From Lachnospiraceae bacterium (GTDB lineage: Bacteria; Bacillota; Clostridia; Lachnospirales; Lachnospiraceae): a stretch of DNA of 64,000 nucleotides. Under the pieces are notes generated by a model. The model was not told the origin of the DNA. It was given only the letters and a program-made list of their open reading frames with translations, and ran no database searches. Shown in pieces: positions 14,021 to 23,299 of this stretch; position 1 is the stretch's first letter; each line of letters opens with the position of its first letter. The DNA is taken from contig JAILLN010000029.1 of assembly GCA_024693135.1 (NCBI GenBank), forward strand, positions 1-64,000, in the 5' to 3' direction. Made by a program: the position numbers and the translations under genes.

Positions 14021-16783
14021 ATGGGGAAAATAGAAGCGGATCATAAAAAAACAGAGCATTCCTGCAAATCTGTCCGGATCATCAAGGGATTGTTTTTTGC
14101 GGTCTTTTTCCTCTCCCTTTTTGGGCTTTGCTTCTTTAGTGCCATGGACCGGGAGGGACCTCTTGAATACCCTGACCCGGTCTTTATCGAAGAGTGGACC
14201 GTGACCAGTCCGGAGGGCAATGTATTTACCGCGGGAAGCTCCTACCGGAATGAAGCGATGGAAAGGGGCGCCTTTACCATGGAGGCGGACCTGCCCGGAG
14301 AGATCACCTCTGATGCATATCTGTGCTTCATCATCGGGGGAGACGTATCCGTCTTCATTGATGGGGAGCTGCGGCAGGATTTCGTGGCGGCGAGGGATAT
14401 CCCTCTGCCGGGAGGATGCGTGAAGCGCTTCTATATGCGGATCCCCCTGACCTCGGCGGATTCCGGCGCGAGGGCGAAGATCGTCCGGAGCGGCACCGGC
14501 CGGGGAGGATATGTCTATCAGAATACCTTCGTGGCAGGCAACGGCTCTTTTTTCCGTTTTATGATGCACCGCTACGGGCTCTCCTTCCTGCTGGAAGCGA
14601 TCCTCCTGATCTTTTCGGTCGTGATCGTCATCATCAGCCTTATCCTGACCATCCAGTATAAAAAGCAGATCAAGATGCTTTACGGAGCCATGTCCATCCT
14701 GGTGATCTCCTGCTGGCTCATCACGAATTCCTTCCTTTATCCTTTTGTATTCGGACATTACCATCTGGACGGCATCATGAACTATCTGTGCTGCCTGCTG
14801 ATGCCTTTCAGCCTGGTTTTTTACCTGAATGCCCTTCAGAACGGCAGATATCAGAAGATCATGATCTCCGTGCTCTGGGTGGCGGTCGTCAATCTTGTGG
14901 TATGGCCCATGCTGCATTTCACAGGCATCCTTCCCTTCCCCAGGGCTCTGATTTACATCGATGCATTTCTGGGGGCTGAGGTTTTTGTTGTGGCGGGCGT
15001 CCTGGTGAAGGACCTGATCCAGGGCAGGATCAGGGAATACCGGTATACCGCCCTCGGCTATGCCGGATTTCTTGTCTGCGGGCTGTGGGAGATCGCAGTG
15101 CTCACCATTTTGCCCAAATTGAACAGCGATGTCATGATGCTTGCGGGGCTTGCCTTCATGCTGGTCCTGGCGGTCATACAGCAGATGTCTGACCTGAAGC
15201 AGGAAAGGGAGGAAGGCCGGAGGGCAGTGGACCTGTCTGAGGCAAAGACAAGATTCCTGGCCAGCATGTCCCATGAGATCCGGACCCCCATCAATGCCAT
15301 CCTGGGCATGAACGAAATGATCATCCGGGAGACGAAGGATCCGGTGATCAGCGATTATGCCCTCAGCGTAAAGACCTCCGGGCAGATGCTTCTCATGCTG
15401 GTCAATGACGTGCTGGATTTCTCCAAGATCGAAGCGGGGAAGATGCAGATCAACAAGGCGGAATTCAAGCTTTCATCCCTGCTTAGGAATGTGATGCCCA
15501 TGCTGAAGGAGCGCTCGGATGAGAAGGGGCTTAAGCTTCAGACGGTGATCCTGAATGAGGTGCCGGATGGGCAGGTATCCGATGAATTCCGCATACGGCA
15601 GATCCTGATCAATCTCACCAATAATGCTATCAAATATACGGATGCCGGCTCGGTCACCATCTCCTTCGGGGGCAGGTATACGGGGGAGGATGCCTATATG
15701 CTCATGATGAGCGTAAGGGATACCGGAAGGGGGATCCATGAGGAGGATCAGAAGCATCTCTTTGAGGCATTTACCCGGGCTGACGAAAGGAAGAACCGTA
15801 ATATCGAGGGAACGGGCCTGGGCCTTGCCATCGTCAAGAGCATCGTGGATTCCATGGAAGGGGAGATCGCGGTCCAGAGCCGGTATGGGGAGGGATCGGA
15901 GTTTACCGTGCGGCTTCCCGTGGGGGTCACTGACCGGAGGCCTCTTGCGGAGGATTATGACCGGCAGGGCGGGGCAGAGGCGTCAGCGGGAGAAAGCAAC
16001 TACTGTGCGCCGGAGGCTTCCATCCTTGCCGTGGATGACAATAGCTCCAACCTGAGGATCGTCAAGCTCTTCCTGAAGCGCCTCAGGATCGAACCGGAGC
16101 TCTGCGACAGCGGCATGCGGGCCATCGAGCTTAGCCGGAGTAAGCATTACGATTTGATCCTTTTAGACCATATGATGCCGGATCCGGACGGGATCAAAAC
16201 CCTCCAGCTCATAAGAAGCGACGAGGCCTCCCAGAACAAGGACACCCCGGCCATCGTACTTACCGCAAATGCTCTGGCGGGAAGCGACAAGGTCTATTTT
16301 GAGGCGGGCTTTGCGGATTATCTGACGAAGCCCCTTGATTCTGCGGTCTTAGAGCAGGCCATAAAGAAGTATCTGCCGGAGGAAAAGATCCTTGCTCCGG
16401 ATGCCGTAAAGGAGCCGGATGCGCAGGACCTTTCCATGAAGGAACGCCTGAAGAGAATAGAGGGGCTTGATTATGCGGCCGCTCTCCGGTATACCGGAAA
16501 TAACGAAGAGCTTCTTTTTGAGATCATCGGGATCATCGTCGAGGAAGACGAGAGAAGGCTTGCGGACATGCGTAAAAACATGGACGCTGAGGACTGGGAG
16601 GCCTACTGCCGGGATGCCCATACCATCAAGAGCCATCTGGCCTCCATCGGACTTGCAAAGCTCAGCGGGAGAGCCAAAAGGCACGAAATGGCGGCAAAGC
16701 AGCTTGATCTGGAATTCATACGGTCCGACTGCGACGCCTTTATCCGTGAATACGGGGAGATCTGCCGGAGGCTCAAGGATTGA
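14021..16783 (+). CDS. Hybrid sensor histidine kinase with receiver and Hpt domains
   Basis: 920 residues. One N-terminal membrane helix (about 22-43) and an external beta-rich domain (to about 180) are followed by seven hydrophobic helices (about 190-390), resembling a 7TMR-DISM-type sensor. Next are HisKA with SMSHEIRTPINAILGMNEM (His about 418) and HATPase with NLTNNAIKYTD and GTGLGLAIVKS. The receiver carries LAVDDN and the phospho-acceptor in LLDHMM (Asp about 716), and the C-terminal Hpt carries DAHTIKSHLASIG (His about 867). The full internal phosphorelay is intact, but no cognate output regulator lies adjacent. It converges on a diguanylate cyclase with an 11-base overlap, which may be its functional partner. 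No ribosome site precedes the ATG. Confidence 0.9.
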   Translation: MGKIEADHKKTEHSCKSVRIIKGLFFAVFFLSLFGLCFFSAMDREGPLEYPDPVFIEEWTVTSPEGNVFTAGSSYRNEAMERGAFTMEADLPGEITSDAYLCFIIGGDVSVFIDGELRQDFVAARDIPLPGGCVKRFYMRIPLTSADSGARAKIVRSGTGRGGYVYQNTFVAGNGSFFRFMMHRYGLSFLLEAILLIFSVVIVIISLILTIQYKKQIKMLYGAMSILVISCWLITNSFLYPFVFGHYHLDGIMNYLCCLLMPFSLVFYLNALQNGRYQKIMISVLWVAVVNLVVWPMLHFTGILPFPRALIYIDAFLGAEVFVVAGVLVKDLIQGRIREYRYTALGYAGFLVCGLWEIAVLTILPKLNSDVMMLAGLAFMLVLAVIQQMSDLKQEREEGRRAVDLSEAKTRFLASMSHEIRTPINAILGMNEMIIRETKDPVISDYALSVKTSGQMLLMLVNDVLDFSKIEAGKMQINKAEFKLSSLLRNVMPMLKERSDEKGLKLQTVILNEVPDGQVSDEFRIRQILINLTNNAIKYTDAGSVTISFGGRYTGEDAYMLMMSVRDTGRGIHEEDQKHLFEAFTRADERKNRNIEGTGLGLAIVKSIVDSMEGEIAVQSRYGEGSEFTVRLPVGVTDRRPLAEDYDRQGGAEASAGESNYCAPEASILAVDDNSSNLRIVKLFLKRLRIEPELCDSGMRAIELSRSKHYDLILLDHMMPDPDGIKTLQLIRSDEASQNKDTPAIVLTANALAGSDKVYFEAGFADYLTKPLDSAVLEQAIKKYLPEEKILAPDAVKEPDAQDLSMKERLKRIEGLDYAAALRYTGNNEELLFEIIGIIVEEDERRLADMRKNMDAEDWEAYCRDAHTIKSHLASIGLAKLSGRAKRHEMAAKQLDLEFIRSDCDAFIREYGEICRRLKD

Positions 16784-17912
16784 GGTCGTGCCTTCGATGG
16801 AAGACGGCCTTGCTTTTATACATGGCTTTGTCGATCCTCTTCAGGAAGGAATCCGTCGTATCATTGGCCTTGTCGTAGATGCCGTGTCCGGACGAAAAGC
16901 TCACCTTATAAGGGCGGTCGTGCTCTTCATTGAAACGGTCCGCCGTATCGGCAAGCTGCTTTTCAAAAGCGCTTACCGTCTCCTCATTGTCCGTCTTCAT
17001 GAGTACGATGAATTCATCTCCGGCAAACCGGAAAAAACGGTAATTCCGGTCTAAACATTCGGCCCGGAGCACGTCTGCCATATCCTTCAGGGCCTGGTCT
17101 CCGGCCGAATGCCCGTAAAGGTCATTGATCTCCTTGAAATAATTCATATCGATCATGATGCCGTAAAAAGACCCGGCGCTTCTTTGCATCTCATAGATGA
17201 AATGATCCAGATACTGTCTGTTGTAAAGCCCGGTCAGCGGGTCGAGATAGGACTTCTGGTTTAAGAGGCTCATATAGAGCGCCACGATCCCTACCGCAGT
17301 CCCGAGCCAGGCCAGGGAGACGCCATAATACAGCATCTGCAGCACGGATCCGGTAACGATGGGGATGAGGTACATGAAGATGGGGAAAAAGGCGGTCTTG
17401 CCATATTTTTTCCTGTGGGAATAGGTTACCGCGATACTGAATATGCAGCATCCGATCATGTAGAAATAAAAGAAATAGATGGGCGGCCGCCTATGGTATA
17501 TATTTGCCTCATCCACGTAGAAATAAAAGCCTCCCCATAGGTTGAAAAGAAGGGAAAGGAGGATGGCTGCCACAAAGAAGCTCAGCTTGAAATAGATCTG
17601 TTTAAGCCTTTTTGCGCTGTGATAGAGACCCTTGTCCACGAATATGCACCAATAGAAGGAGCCGAGGCCGTTTGCAAAGTACAGGTAAGTATTTCCCAGC
17701 AGGTTGGTCCAGTAAGCAAGCCTTCCCGGCTTTCCGTCCACATAAAAGGTCAGGGGCTCCACGATGCAGGCCAGTGCCACAAGCCGCATCATGATCCCGA
17801 GGGTATGGTCCTCGGCCTGGCTTTCGGTACGCGTGATGAAGCGGCTGATGAGTAGAAACACCAGAAGGATGAGCCCGGTGAAGTTTGCGATCAAAATAGC
17901 CTGGAAATTCAT
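16773..17912 (-). CDS. Membrane diguanylate cyclase (GGDEF domain, AGDEF variant)
   Basis: 379 residues. About seven hydrophobic helices occupy residues 1-215 and probably form a membrane sensor. The GGDEF domain follows (DPLTGLYNRQYLDHF, DMNYFKEINDLYGHSAGDQAL). The signature reads FRFAGDEFIVLM, so the first glycine is alanine; AGDEF is found in active cyclases, so c-di-GMP synthesis is plausible. No RxxD inhibitory site is obvious. A ribosome site AAAGGA lies about 13 bases before the ATG. It is tail-to-tail with the hybrid kinase gene, overlapping it by 11 bases. Confidence 0.88.
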   Translation of the reverse strand: MNFQAILIANFTGLILLVFLLISRFITRTESQAEDHTLGIMMRLVALACIVEPLTFYVDGKPGRLAYWTNLLGNTYLYFANGLGSFYWCIFVDKGLYHSAKRLKQIYFKLSFFVAAILLSLLFNLWGGFYFYVDEANIYHRRPPIYFFYFYMIGCCIFSIAVTYSHRKKYGKTAFFPIFMYLIPIVTGSVLQMLYYGVSLAWLGTAVGIVALYMSLLNQKSYLDPLTGLYNRQYLDHFIYEMQRSAGSFYGIMIDMNYFKEINDLYGHSAGDQALKDMADVLRAECLDRNYRFFRFAGDEFIVLMKTDNEETVSAFEKQLADTADRFNEEHDRPYKVSFSSGHGIYDKANDTTDSFLKRIDKAMYKSKAVFHRRHDLNP

Positions 17913-18015
17913 GGCATGGCTTATCCTTTCTATATAGGTCTTCCGGTTTTTTGCAACCTTATACTAACAAATCCTTTCTGCTTCTTCAACATTCGTTATC
18001 CGAAAAAAGGATAAA

Positions 18016-18055
18016 AAAGGCATCCCATGGATCCTACGTGACCAGGGATGCCTTT
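18016..18055 (-). terminator. Intrinsic terminator of the rhaTPQ operon
   Basis: The perfect 11-base arms AAAGGCATCCC (18016-18026) and GGGATGCCTTT (18045-18055) are followed on the minus strand by a T-rich tract. The hairpin lies 15 bases after the last permease stop. Confidence 0.85.
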
Positions 18056-18070
18056 CCTCCGCCCGGTTTT

Positions 18071-19090
18071 TCAGGCGGCTTTTTTCTTTTTGTTGGCAGA
18101 AAGCGCACTGCTGATGGAGGGCACCAGCACGGAGATGATGAGCATCAGCCCGATGATGACCAGGATCAGCTGGGTGTTGATATTCCTCTGTCCCAGGGCG
18201 ATCCTGAGGCAGACGATGATGAAGGCCGCGATGAAGCCGCCGATGAGATTCCCTTTGCCTCCGGTGGTGGCGATCCCGCCGAATACGCACATGGCGATGA
18301 CCTCCATCTCAAAGCCCTGCCCCGTGGTGGTATTGGAACCGAAGGTGGCGGTCAGGAGGAAGAGGGCGCAGAGCCCGGAAAGAAGACCCAGCAGGGAATA
18401 GCAGATGAAGCGGATCTTTTCTACCTCGATGCCTGCATAGTAGGCGGCGGTCTTATTGGAGCCGATGGCATAGAGCTTCCGGCCGAAGGTGGTCTTAGCC
18501 AGTACGGTGATCATGACGATCCCCACAAGGATGACGCAGAAAAAGGAGATGGGGAAGGGACCGATCTTTTTTGCCAGAAGCATCAAGCCCTTGGTATCTG
18601 CCATGGATGCCGTGCCGCCTCCGTTTCCCCAGGTCTCAAAGAGCACCTCTGCGATGCCGCGGAAGATGATCTGGGTGCCTAAGGTCACGATCATGGTGGG
18701 CAGCTCCGTGAAGCGGGTGGCGATGAAGCCGTTCAGCATGCCGCCAATAAGCCCCGTCAGAAGGCAGATCAGCACGGCCGCGAAGAAGGGAGCGCCGGCA
18801 TTGCTTGAAAGCACCGTCACCGTGCCGGAGAGACAGACCAGTGCGCCGACGGAGATGTCGATGTCTCCCAGCACCAGGATGTAGCCCATGCCGAACATCA
18901 TAAAGATCTCTGCCAGATACCGGGGCATCTCCCGCAGGACGTTGGTTATGTTATAATTTGGCGAAATGGACACGCCTAAGATATTGACTCCCACAAGGAT
19001 CAGTACCAGTGCGCCTTCCCATGAAAGGAGCTTTGACTTCAGGCCGCCTTCCGGCATTGCCGATATTTCTCTTCCAGATTTTCCGGCCAT
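18071..19090 (-). CDS. rhaQ: Sugar ABC transporter permease (RhaQ-like)
   Basis: 339 residues with 8-10 hydrophobic segments. A member of the BPD_transp_2 (ribose/xylose/rhamnose CUT2) permease family, with the EAA-like segment GGIATTGGKGNLIGGFIAA and the family stretch LVLGDIDISVGALVCLSG. Its ATG overlaps the stop of the upstream permease (TAATG). With the twin permease and the double ATPase it forms the membrane part of a CUT2 importer. Rhamnose specificity is inferred from the linked rhaA, rhaB and rhaM genes. The C-terminus ends in a lysine-rich tail KKKKAA. Confidence 0.85.
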   Translation of the reverse strand: MAGKSGREISAMPEGGLKSKLLSWEGALVLILVGVNILGVSISPNYNITNVLREMPRYLAEIFMMFGMGYILVLGDIDISVGALVCLSGTVTVLSSNAGAPFFAAVLICLLTGLIGGMLNGFIATRFTELPTMIVTLGTQIIFRGIAEVLFETWGNGGGTASMADTKGLMLLAKKIGPFPISFFCVILVGIVMITVLAKTTFGRKLYAIGSNKTAAYYAGIEVEKIRFICYSLLGLLSGLCALFLLTATFGSNTTTGQGFEMEVIAMCVFGGIATTGGKGNLIGGFIAAFIIVCLRIALGQRNINTQLILVIIGLMLIISVLVPSISSALSANKKKKAA

Positions 19091-20070
19091 TACATTTCCC
19101 TCCTTAATAGATTCTGCCGCTCAATGGTACGCTGGGTCACCACATTGAGGATCACCACGGCGAGGATGATCACTCCCTTGATCAGGTTCTGCCAGAAATT
19201 GGGGATATTGACCATGGGAAGTGCCTTGGAGATGATGGCGATGATCAGCGCTCCAAGGAAGGTGCCGGCTACGCTGCCGCGCCCGCCGCTCATGGCCACG
19301 CCGCCGATGACGCAGGCCGCGATCACATCCATTTCCTTGCCATACTGCATATTGGGCTGGGCGGAAGCATAGATGGATACGGAAAGCACGCCCGCAAGCC
19401 CTGCCAGAAGCCCCATGATGGTATAGACAGCAGTGAGGGTCCGGTCCACATTGATGCCGGATACCCGGGCTGCCTCCGTATTGCTTCCGACGGCGTAGAT
19501 CCGGCGTCCGAACCGGGTCCATTTCATCATGAAGAAAAACACGGCATAGGCGATGATGAGGATGATGTAGGGTCCCGGCGCTCCATCCTTTCCGAAATCA
19601 GAAAAGCCTGCCACATCCATGCCGGATGCCCAGTTATTATTGGAGATCACATAAGCCATCCCTCTCCAGATATACATGAAGCCCATGGTGCAGATGATGG
19701 GGGCGACATGGCCCTTCGCGATGATGATGCCGTTTAAGAAGCCGCAGAAGAGGCCGATCAGGGCACCGATCACAAAGAGCAGGAAGGTGTTGTGGAGCAC
19801 GTCGTACTTCTGCAAAAGCCCTATGCTCATTCCGGCGAAGGCCAGGGTCGAGGTGATGGAGATGTCGATCCCGGCAGTCAGCATGACGCAGAGCATGCCG
19901 AGAGCCATGAGGAAGGTCAGGGTATTGTTTAAGAAGATCTGACGGATATTGGTAAATGAAAGGAAGGAGGGATTGATGATCCCCACTACCAGAAGCAGGA
20001 TGATGAGCACGATCACGAGGCTCGCCTCCCTGGATTCGGATAAGAACTGTCCGATAGATTTCTTTTTCAT
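19090..20070 (-). CDS. rhaP: Sugar ABC transporter permease (RhaP-like)
   Basis: 326 residues, a BPD_transp_2-family permease with MLTAGIDISITSTLAFAGM and CVIGGVAMSGGRGSVAGT, the two diagnostic segments of CUT2 permeases. It starts at an ATGA overlap with the ATPase gene and ends at a TAATG overlap with the next permease, so it is the middle gene of a tightly coupled three-gene operon. It shows only family-level similarity to its neighbour, consistent with a heterodimeric channel. Confidence 0.86.
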   Translation of the reverse strand: MKKKSIGQFLSESREASLVIVLIILLLVVGIINPSFLSFTNIRQIFLNNTLTFLMALGMLCVMLTAGIDISITSTLAFAGMSIGLLQKYDVLHNTFLLFVIGALIGLFCGFLNGIIIAKGHVAPIICTMGFMYIWRGMAYVISNNNWASGMDVAGFSDFGKDGAPGPYIILIIAYAVFFFMMKWTRFGRRIYAVGSNTEAARVSGINVDRTLTAVYTIMGLLAGLAGVLSVSIYASAQPNMQYGKEMDVIAACVIGGVAMSGGRGSVAGTFLGALIIAIISKALPMVNIPNFWQNLIKGVIILAVVILNVVTQRTIERQNLLRREM

Positions 20071-21587
20071 GAAGCCTTTCCTCCTTTCCGGTCCCCGCTC
20101 TTTTCCATGGAAAGCTCGAGGATCCTTTCCTGTGTGACTTCACTGCGGTCCAGGCAGCCGGATACATGCCCGGCGCACATCACAAAGATGCGGTCTGCCA
20201 TGCCGATGATCTCCGGCATTTCCGAAGAGATCATGATGATGCCGAAGCCCTTCTTGGCCAGCTGGCCCATGATCTCATAGATCTCCTTCTTCGCCCCCAC
20301 GTCGATCCCCTTGGTGGGCTCGTCCATGATGACGACCTTCATATTGGACTGGGCCAGAGCCTTGGCTACGACCACCTTTTGCTGGTTGCCGCCGGAAAGG
20401 GAGCTTGCGGGCTGGAAGATGGTCACGGCCTTTGTATCGACTTCCTCCAGCCTTTCCTTTGCGATGTCCCGTTCCTTCTTTTCGTCATTAAAGCCGTTTT
20501 TGGAAAGCTCGCCCTGGATGGGAAGAGTCACGTTCCTTCCCAGTCCCCAGGATAAGATCAGCCCCTGCTTCTGTCGGTCCTCCGGAAGAAGGATGATGCC
20601 TGCATTCATGGCATCCTGCGGCTTTCTTACCGTAAGCTCTTTCCCTTCCAGATAGATCTTTCCCTGGTCCGGCTTCGTGATGCCGCAGATGCTCTCTATG
20701 GTCTCTGTACGTCCTGCCCCCACGAGCCCGGTGAGGCCTACGATCTCTCCGGCCCTTACATCGAAGGATACGTCCTTGAAGTATCCGGTGCGGGTCATGC
20801 CCTCCACCCGGAAGATCTCATCTCCCAGCTTGATCTCTTCCTTGGGATACATGTCGGTGATCTCCCGGCCTACCATGGCCTTGATCAGGTCTGCATTGGA
20901 GATCTGGTCCACATCATAGGTCCCGATATACCGGGAATCCCGGAATACCGTGACCCTGCTGGCCAGGCGGTACATGTCTTCGAAACGGTGGGAGATGAAG
21001 ATGATGGATCTGCCCTCGTCTCTCAGCTTCTCCACGATCTCGTAGAGCTTCTCGGATTCATTGGCGGTAAGAGCCGCCGTGGGCTCGTCCAGGATGATGA
21101 TCTTTGCATCGGCGGAAAGGGCCTTGGCGATCTCCACCATCTGCTGCTGGGCGATGGTCAGGGAACCGACCTCGTCCGTAGGCTTGAAGTCCGCATCCAG
21201 GCTGTCCAGGAGCTTCTGTGCCCTGGCATGCATGCCCCGCCACTGGATCATGCCGCTTTTCACGTCCTCATGCCCCATGAAGATATTTTCCGTAACGGAG
21301 AGGGTGGGATAGGAAGTGGGATGCTGGTATACCGCCGCGATCCCGGCCTCCTGCGCATCTCTGGGCCCCCTAAAATGTACCTGGCTTCCTTCCAGGATCA
21401 TCTCGCCCTCCTCCGCGGCATGCACGCCGGTGATCACCTTGATAAATGTGGATTTTCCCGCGCCGTTTTCGCCCATCAGCGCATGGATCTCTCCCCTTCT
21501 AAGCTGGAAGTGCACCTGATCCAGCGCTTTCACGCCGGGGAATATCTTCGTGATGCCCTTGAGCTCCAGAATCAAATCTTCTGCCAC
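20067..21587 (-). CDS. rhaT: Sugar ABC transporter ATP-binding protein with two ABC domains (RhaT-like)
   Basis: The start is set at a GTG at 21587 (MAEDLILELKG), because AAAGGAG lies 7 bases upstream; the longer frame to 21659 adds 24 residues that precede this site. The 506 residues hold two ABC cassettes. The first has Walker A GENGAGKST, signature LTIAQQQMVEI and Walker B IIILDEPTAALT. The second has a degenerate Walker A GLVGAGRTE, signature SLSGGNQQKVVVAKAL and DEPTKGIDVGAKKE. This is the normal arrangement for ribose-type CUT2 ATPases. It energises rhamnose import with the two permeases and the distant binding protein at 28506. Confidence 0.9.
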   Translation of the reverse strand: MAEDLILELKGITKIFPGVKALDQVHFQLRRGEIHALMGENGAGKSTFIKVITGVHAAEEGEMILEGSQVHFRGPRDAQEAGIAAVYQHPTSYPTLSVTENIFMGHEDVKSGMIQWRGMHARAQKLLDSLDADFKPTDEVGSLTIAQQQMVEIAKALSADAKIIILDEPTAALTANESEKLYEIVEKLRDEGRSIIFISHRFEDMYRLASRVTVFRDSRYIGTYDVDQISNADLIKAMVGREITDMYPKEEIKLGDEIFRVEGMTRTGYFKDVSFDVRAGEIVGLTGLVGAGRTETIESICGITKPDQGKIYLEGKELTVRKPQDAMNAGIILLPEDRQKQGLILSWGLGRNVTLPIQGELSKNGFNDEKKERDIAKERLEEVDTKAVTIFQPASSLSGGNQQKVVVAKALAQSNMKVVIMDEPTKGIDVGAKKEIYEIMGQLAKKGFGIIMISSEMPEIIGMADRIFVMCAGHVSGCLDRSEVTQERILELSMEKSGDRKGGKAS

Positions 21588-21610
21588 GTCAAGTCTCCTT
21601 TCATCCATAA

Positions 21611-21622
21611 TCATGATCATGA
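21611..21622. promoter_or_regulatory. 12-base palindrome in the rhaT / response-regulator divergent region
   Basis: TCATGATCATGA is a perfect palindrome and also a tandem TCATGA pair. It lies 24 bases upstream of the rhaT GTG in the divergent control region, downstream of any likely promoter. It could be a regulator site; no direct support beyond its symmetry. Confidence 0.3.
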
Positions 21623-21742
21623 AGTGCCGTTTCGGCCCATGGCCTAAAAACAGCATCATGCCGAATACTCTGTATAAAATATAACATCAAGGAGGGGCTT
21701 TCAAAATCGTAACATTTTTGGATTTTGGGGAATATTTTATGT

Positions 21743-21748
21743 TATGAT
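21743..21748 (+). promoter_or_regulatory. -10 element for a leaderless response-regulator transcript
   Basis: TATGAT ends exactly six bases before the ATG at 21755. The intervening TGACCC resembles AGTCCC at 14015-14020, in the same position before the hybrid kinase gene. No ribosome site is present, and the protein start (MKLLIVDDEK) is unambiguous from receiver-domain conservation. Confidence 0.6.
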
Positions 21749-21754
21749 TGACCC

Positions 21755-23299
21755 ATGAAGCTTTTGATCGTGGATGATGAAAAATTGACCAGGAGCGGCT
21801 TAAGATCTTCCATCGACGGGGAGGCCTACGGCATTGATACGATCCTGGAGGCGGCAAATGGCAGGGAGGGCCTTAAGGCGGCGAAGGAGCACCTGCCGGA
21901 GATCATTCTGACTGACATGCGGATGCCGCAGATGTCCGGCGTGGAGATGGCGGAGCGGCTGAGAGACCTGCTTCCGGATTCGGCCTTTATCTTCATGAGC
22001 GGATATTCCGACCGGGAATACCTGAAGGCCGCTATCCACCTGAAGGCCGTGAGCTATGTGGAAAAGCCCCTGGACATGGGAGAAGTGAGGGAAGCCATCC
22101 GCAAGGCGGCAGAGCAGATCCTGACAAACAGCCTGGTGCGCCGGGGGAGGGATGCCAGGGATTTTGTCAACCGCAGCCGCCTGGCGGAGATCTTTACCAG
22201 CGCGGGCTCCTTTTCCCTGCCGGAGGATGTCTCCCTTCCGGAGGATATGCGACCGGAGGGCAGCTTCACCTCCGTGATCGTGAAGCTGGACAGATCGGTT
22301 GACATAAATTCAGACAGCCTTTATTCCCACATATCGAAACGTCTGGATCCCCTCCTGCAGAAACACGGCCTGAATGAGGTTTTTCTCTTAAAGGAGAATG
22401 GCTGCTGTTGCCTTTTTCTATATGGGCAGAAGCATTCCCGGAATGAGCTTTTGAAGCTGTGCGGGCAGATCCGCTCCGTCTTTGCCGACTTTAAGCCGGC
22501 TGCTGTGGTGCTGGGGGATTCCGTCCAGGGGATCGCCCATGCCTACCAGACCTATGCCTCTGCCGTGATATTGCTGCAGGGCGCGTTCTTTTGCGAGAGC
22601 GGATCCATCCTTTCCAATACGGAGGAGGCCTATGTCTCCCGTCCGATCCTAAGCGACAGGTCGCCGGAATTCTTCAATGCCTTGAATAAGGACGACAGGG
22701 CTTTGGCCGAGAAGATCATAGGGGAGCTGAAGGGCCAGTTTGCCCCGCCCTCGAGGCTTCTGCCAAGCCAGGCGAGGGATGCTTATTACCAGTTTTTCCT
22801 CCAGCTCAAGAAGGCCGCCAGGCAGGCCCACCTGAAGGAATTCCTGGAGAAGGGGGGCCGGTCGGTCTGGGATACAGTGGAAAATGCGGAAAACCTGGAG
22901 GAGCTTCACCAGGAGCTGCTCAGTGCCGCGGGAGATTATTTTGAAGGCCTTGCAGAAAGGGAGAGCGGAGCCGAAGCGGGAAGCCATATGGTATTTACGA
23001 TCCAGGATTTCATCCGGGAGAATTACCAGAATGAATCCCTTTCCATCAAGTCCATAAGCGAGCATGTGAAGCGTTCCGCTCCCTATGTCTGTACCCTTTT
23101 CAAGGCAGAAACGGGGCTTACCTTAAACCAGTATATCACGGAATACCGGGTGGGACGGGCCAGGGAGATGCTTTCCGATCCCCGCTACAAGGTGGTGGAT
23201 GTGGCCGTGAGCGTAGGCTATGCGGACGTGAATTATTTCGGCAAGATCTTCAAAAAGGTCACCGGCGTATCTCCCAGTGAATACAGGAGCGGCAAATGA
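21755..23299 (+). CDS. YesN-like response regulator (REC plus AraC-type HTH)
   Basis: 514 residues. The N-terminal receiver has LLIVDDEK, phospho-acceptor Asp about 54 in ILTDMRMPQMSG, and the switch residues of VSYVEKPLD. A long central region of about 260 residues follows. The AraC HTH pair is at the C-terminus (LSIKSISEHVKRSAPYVCTL and the GYADVNYFGKIFKKVTGVSP signature). It overlaps the sensor kinase gene by four bases. Its place between rhaTPQ and rhaMAB suggests control of rhamnose uptake and catabolism, replacing the RhaS/RhaR or DeoR-type regulators used elsewhere. Confidence 0.92.
   Translation: MKLLIVDDEKLTRSGLRSSIDGEAYGIDTILEAANGREGLKAAKEHLPEIILTDMRMPQMSGVEMAERLRDLLPDSAFIFMSGYSDREYLKAAIHLKAVSYVEKPLDMGEVREAIRKAAEQILTNSLVRRGRDARDFVNRSRLAEIFTSAGSFSLPEDVSLPEDMRPEGSFTSVIVKLDRSVDINSDSLYSHISKRLDPLLQKHGLNEVFLLKENGCCCLFLYGQKHSRNELLKLCGQIRSVFADFKPAAVVLGDSVQGIAHAYQTYASAVILLQGAFFCESGSILSNTEEAYVSRPILSDRSPEFFNALNKDDRALAEKIIGELKGQFAPPSRLLPSQARDAYYQFFLQLKKAARQAHLKEFLEKGGRSVWDTVENAENLEELHQELLSAAGDYFEGLAERESGAEAGSHMVFTIQDFIRENYQNESLSIKSISEHVKRSAPYVCTLFKAETGLTLNQYITEYRVGRAREMLSDPRYKVVDVAVSVGYADVNYFGKIFKKVTGVSPSEYRSGK

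Noticed and set aside
14003-15274. 423-codon minus-strand frame opposite the hybrid kinase
   Set aside because: Overlaps the sensor region of a well-supported gene and shows no protein-like motifs.
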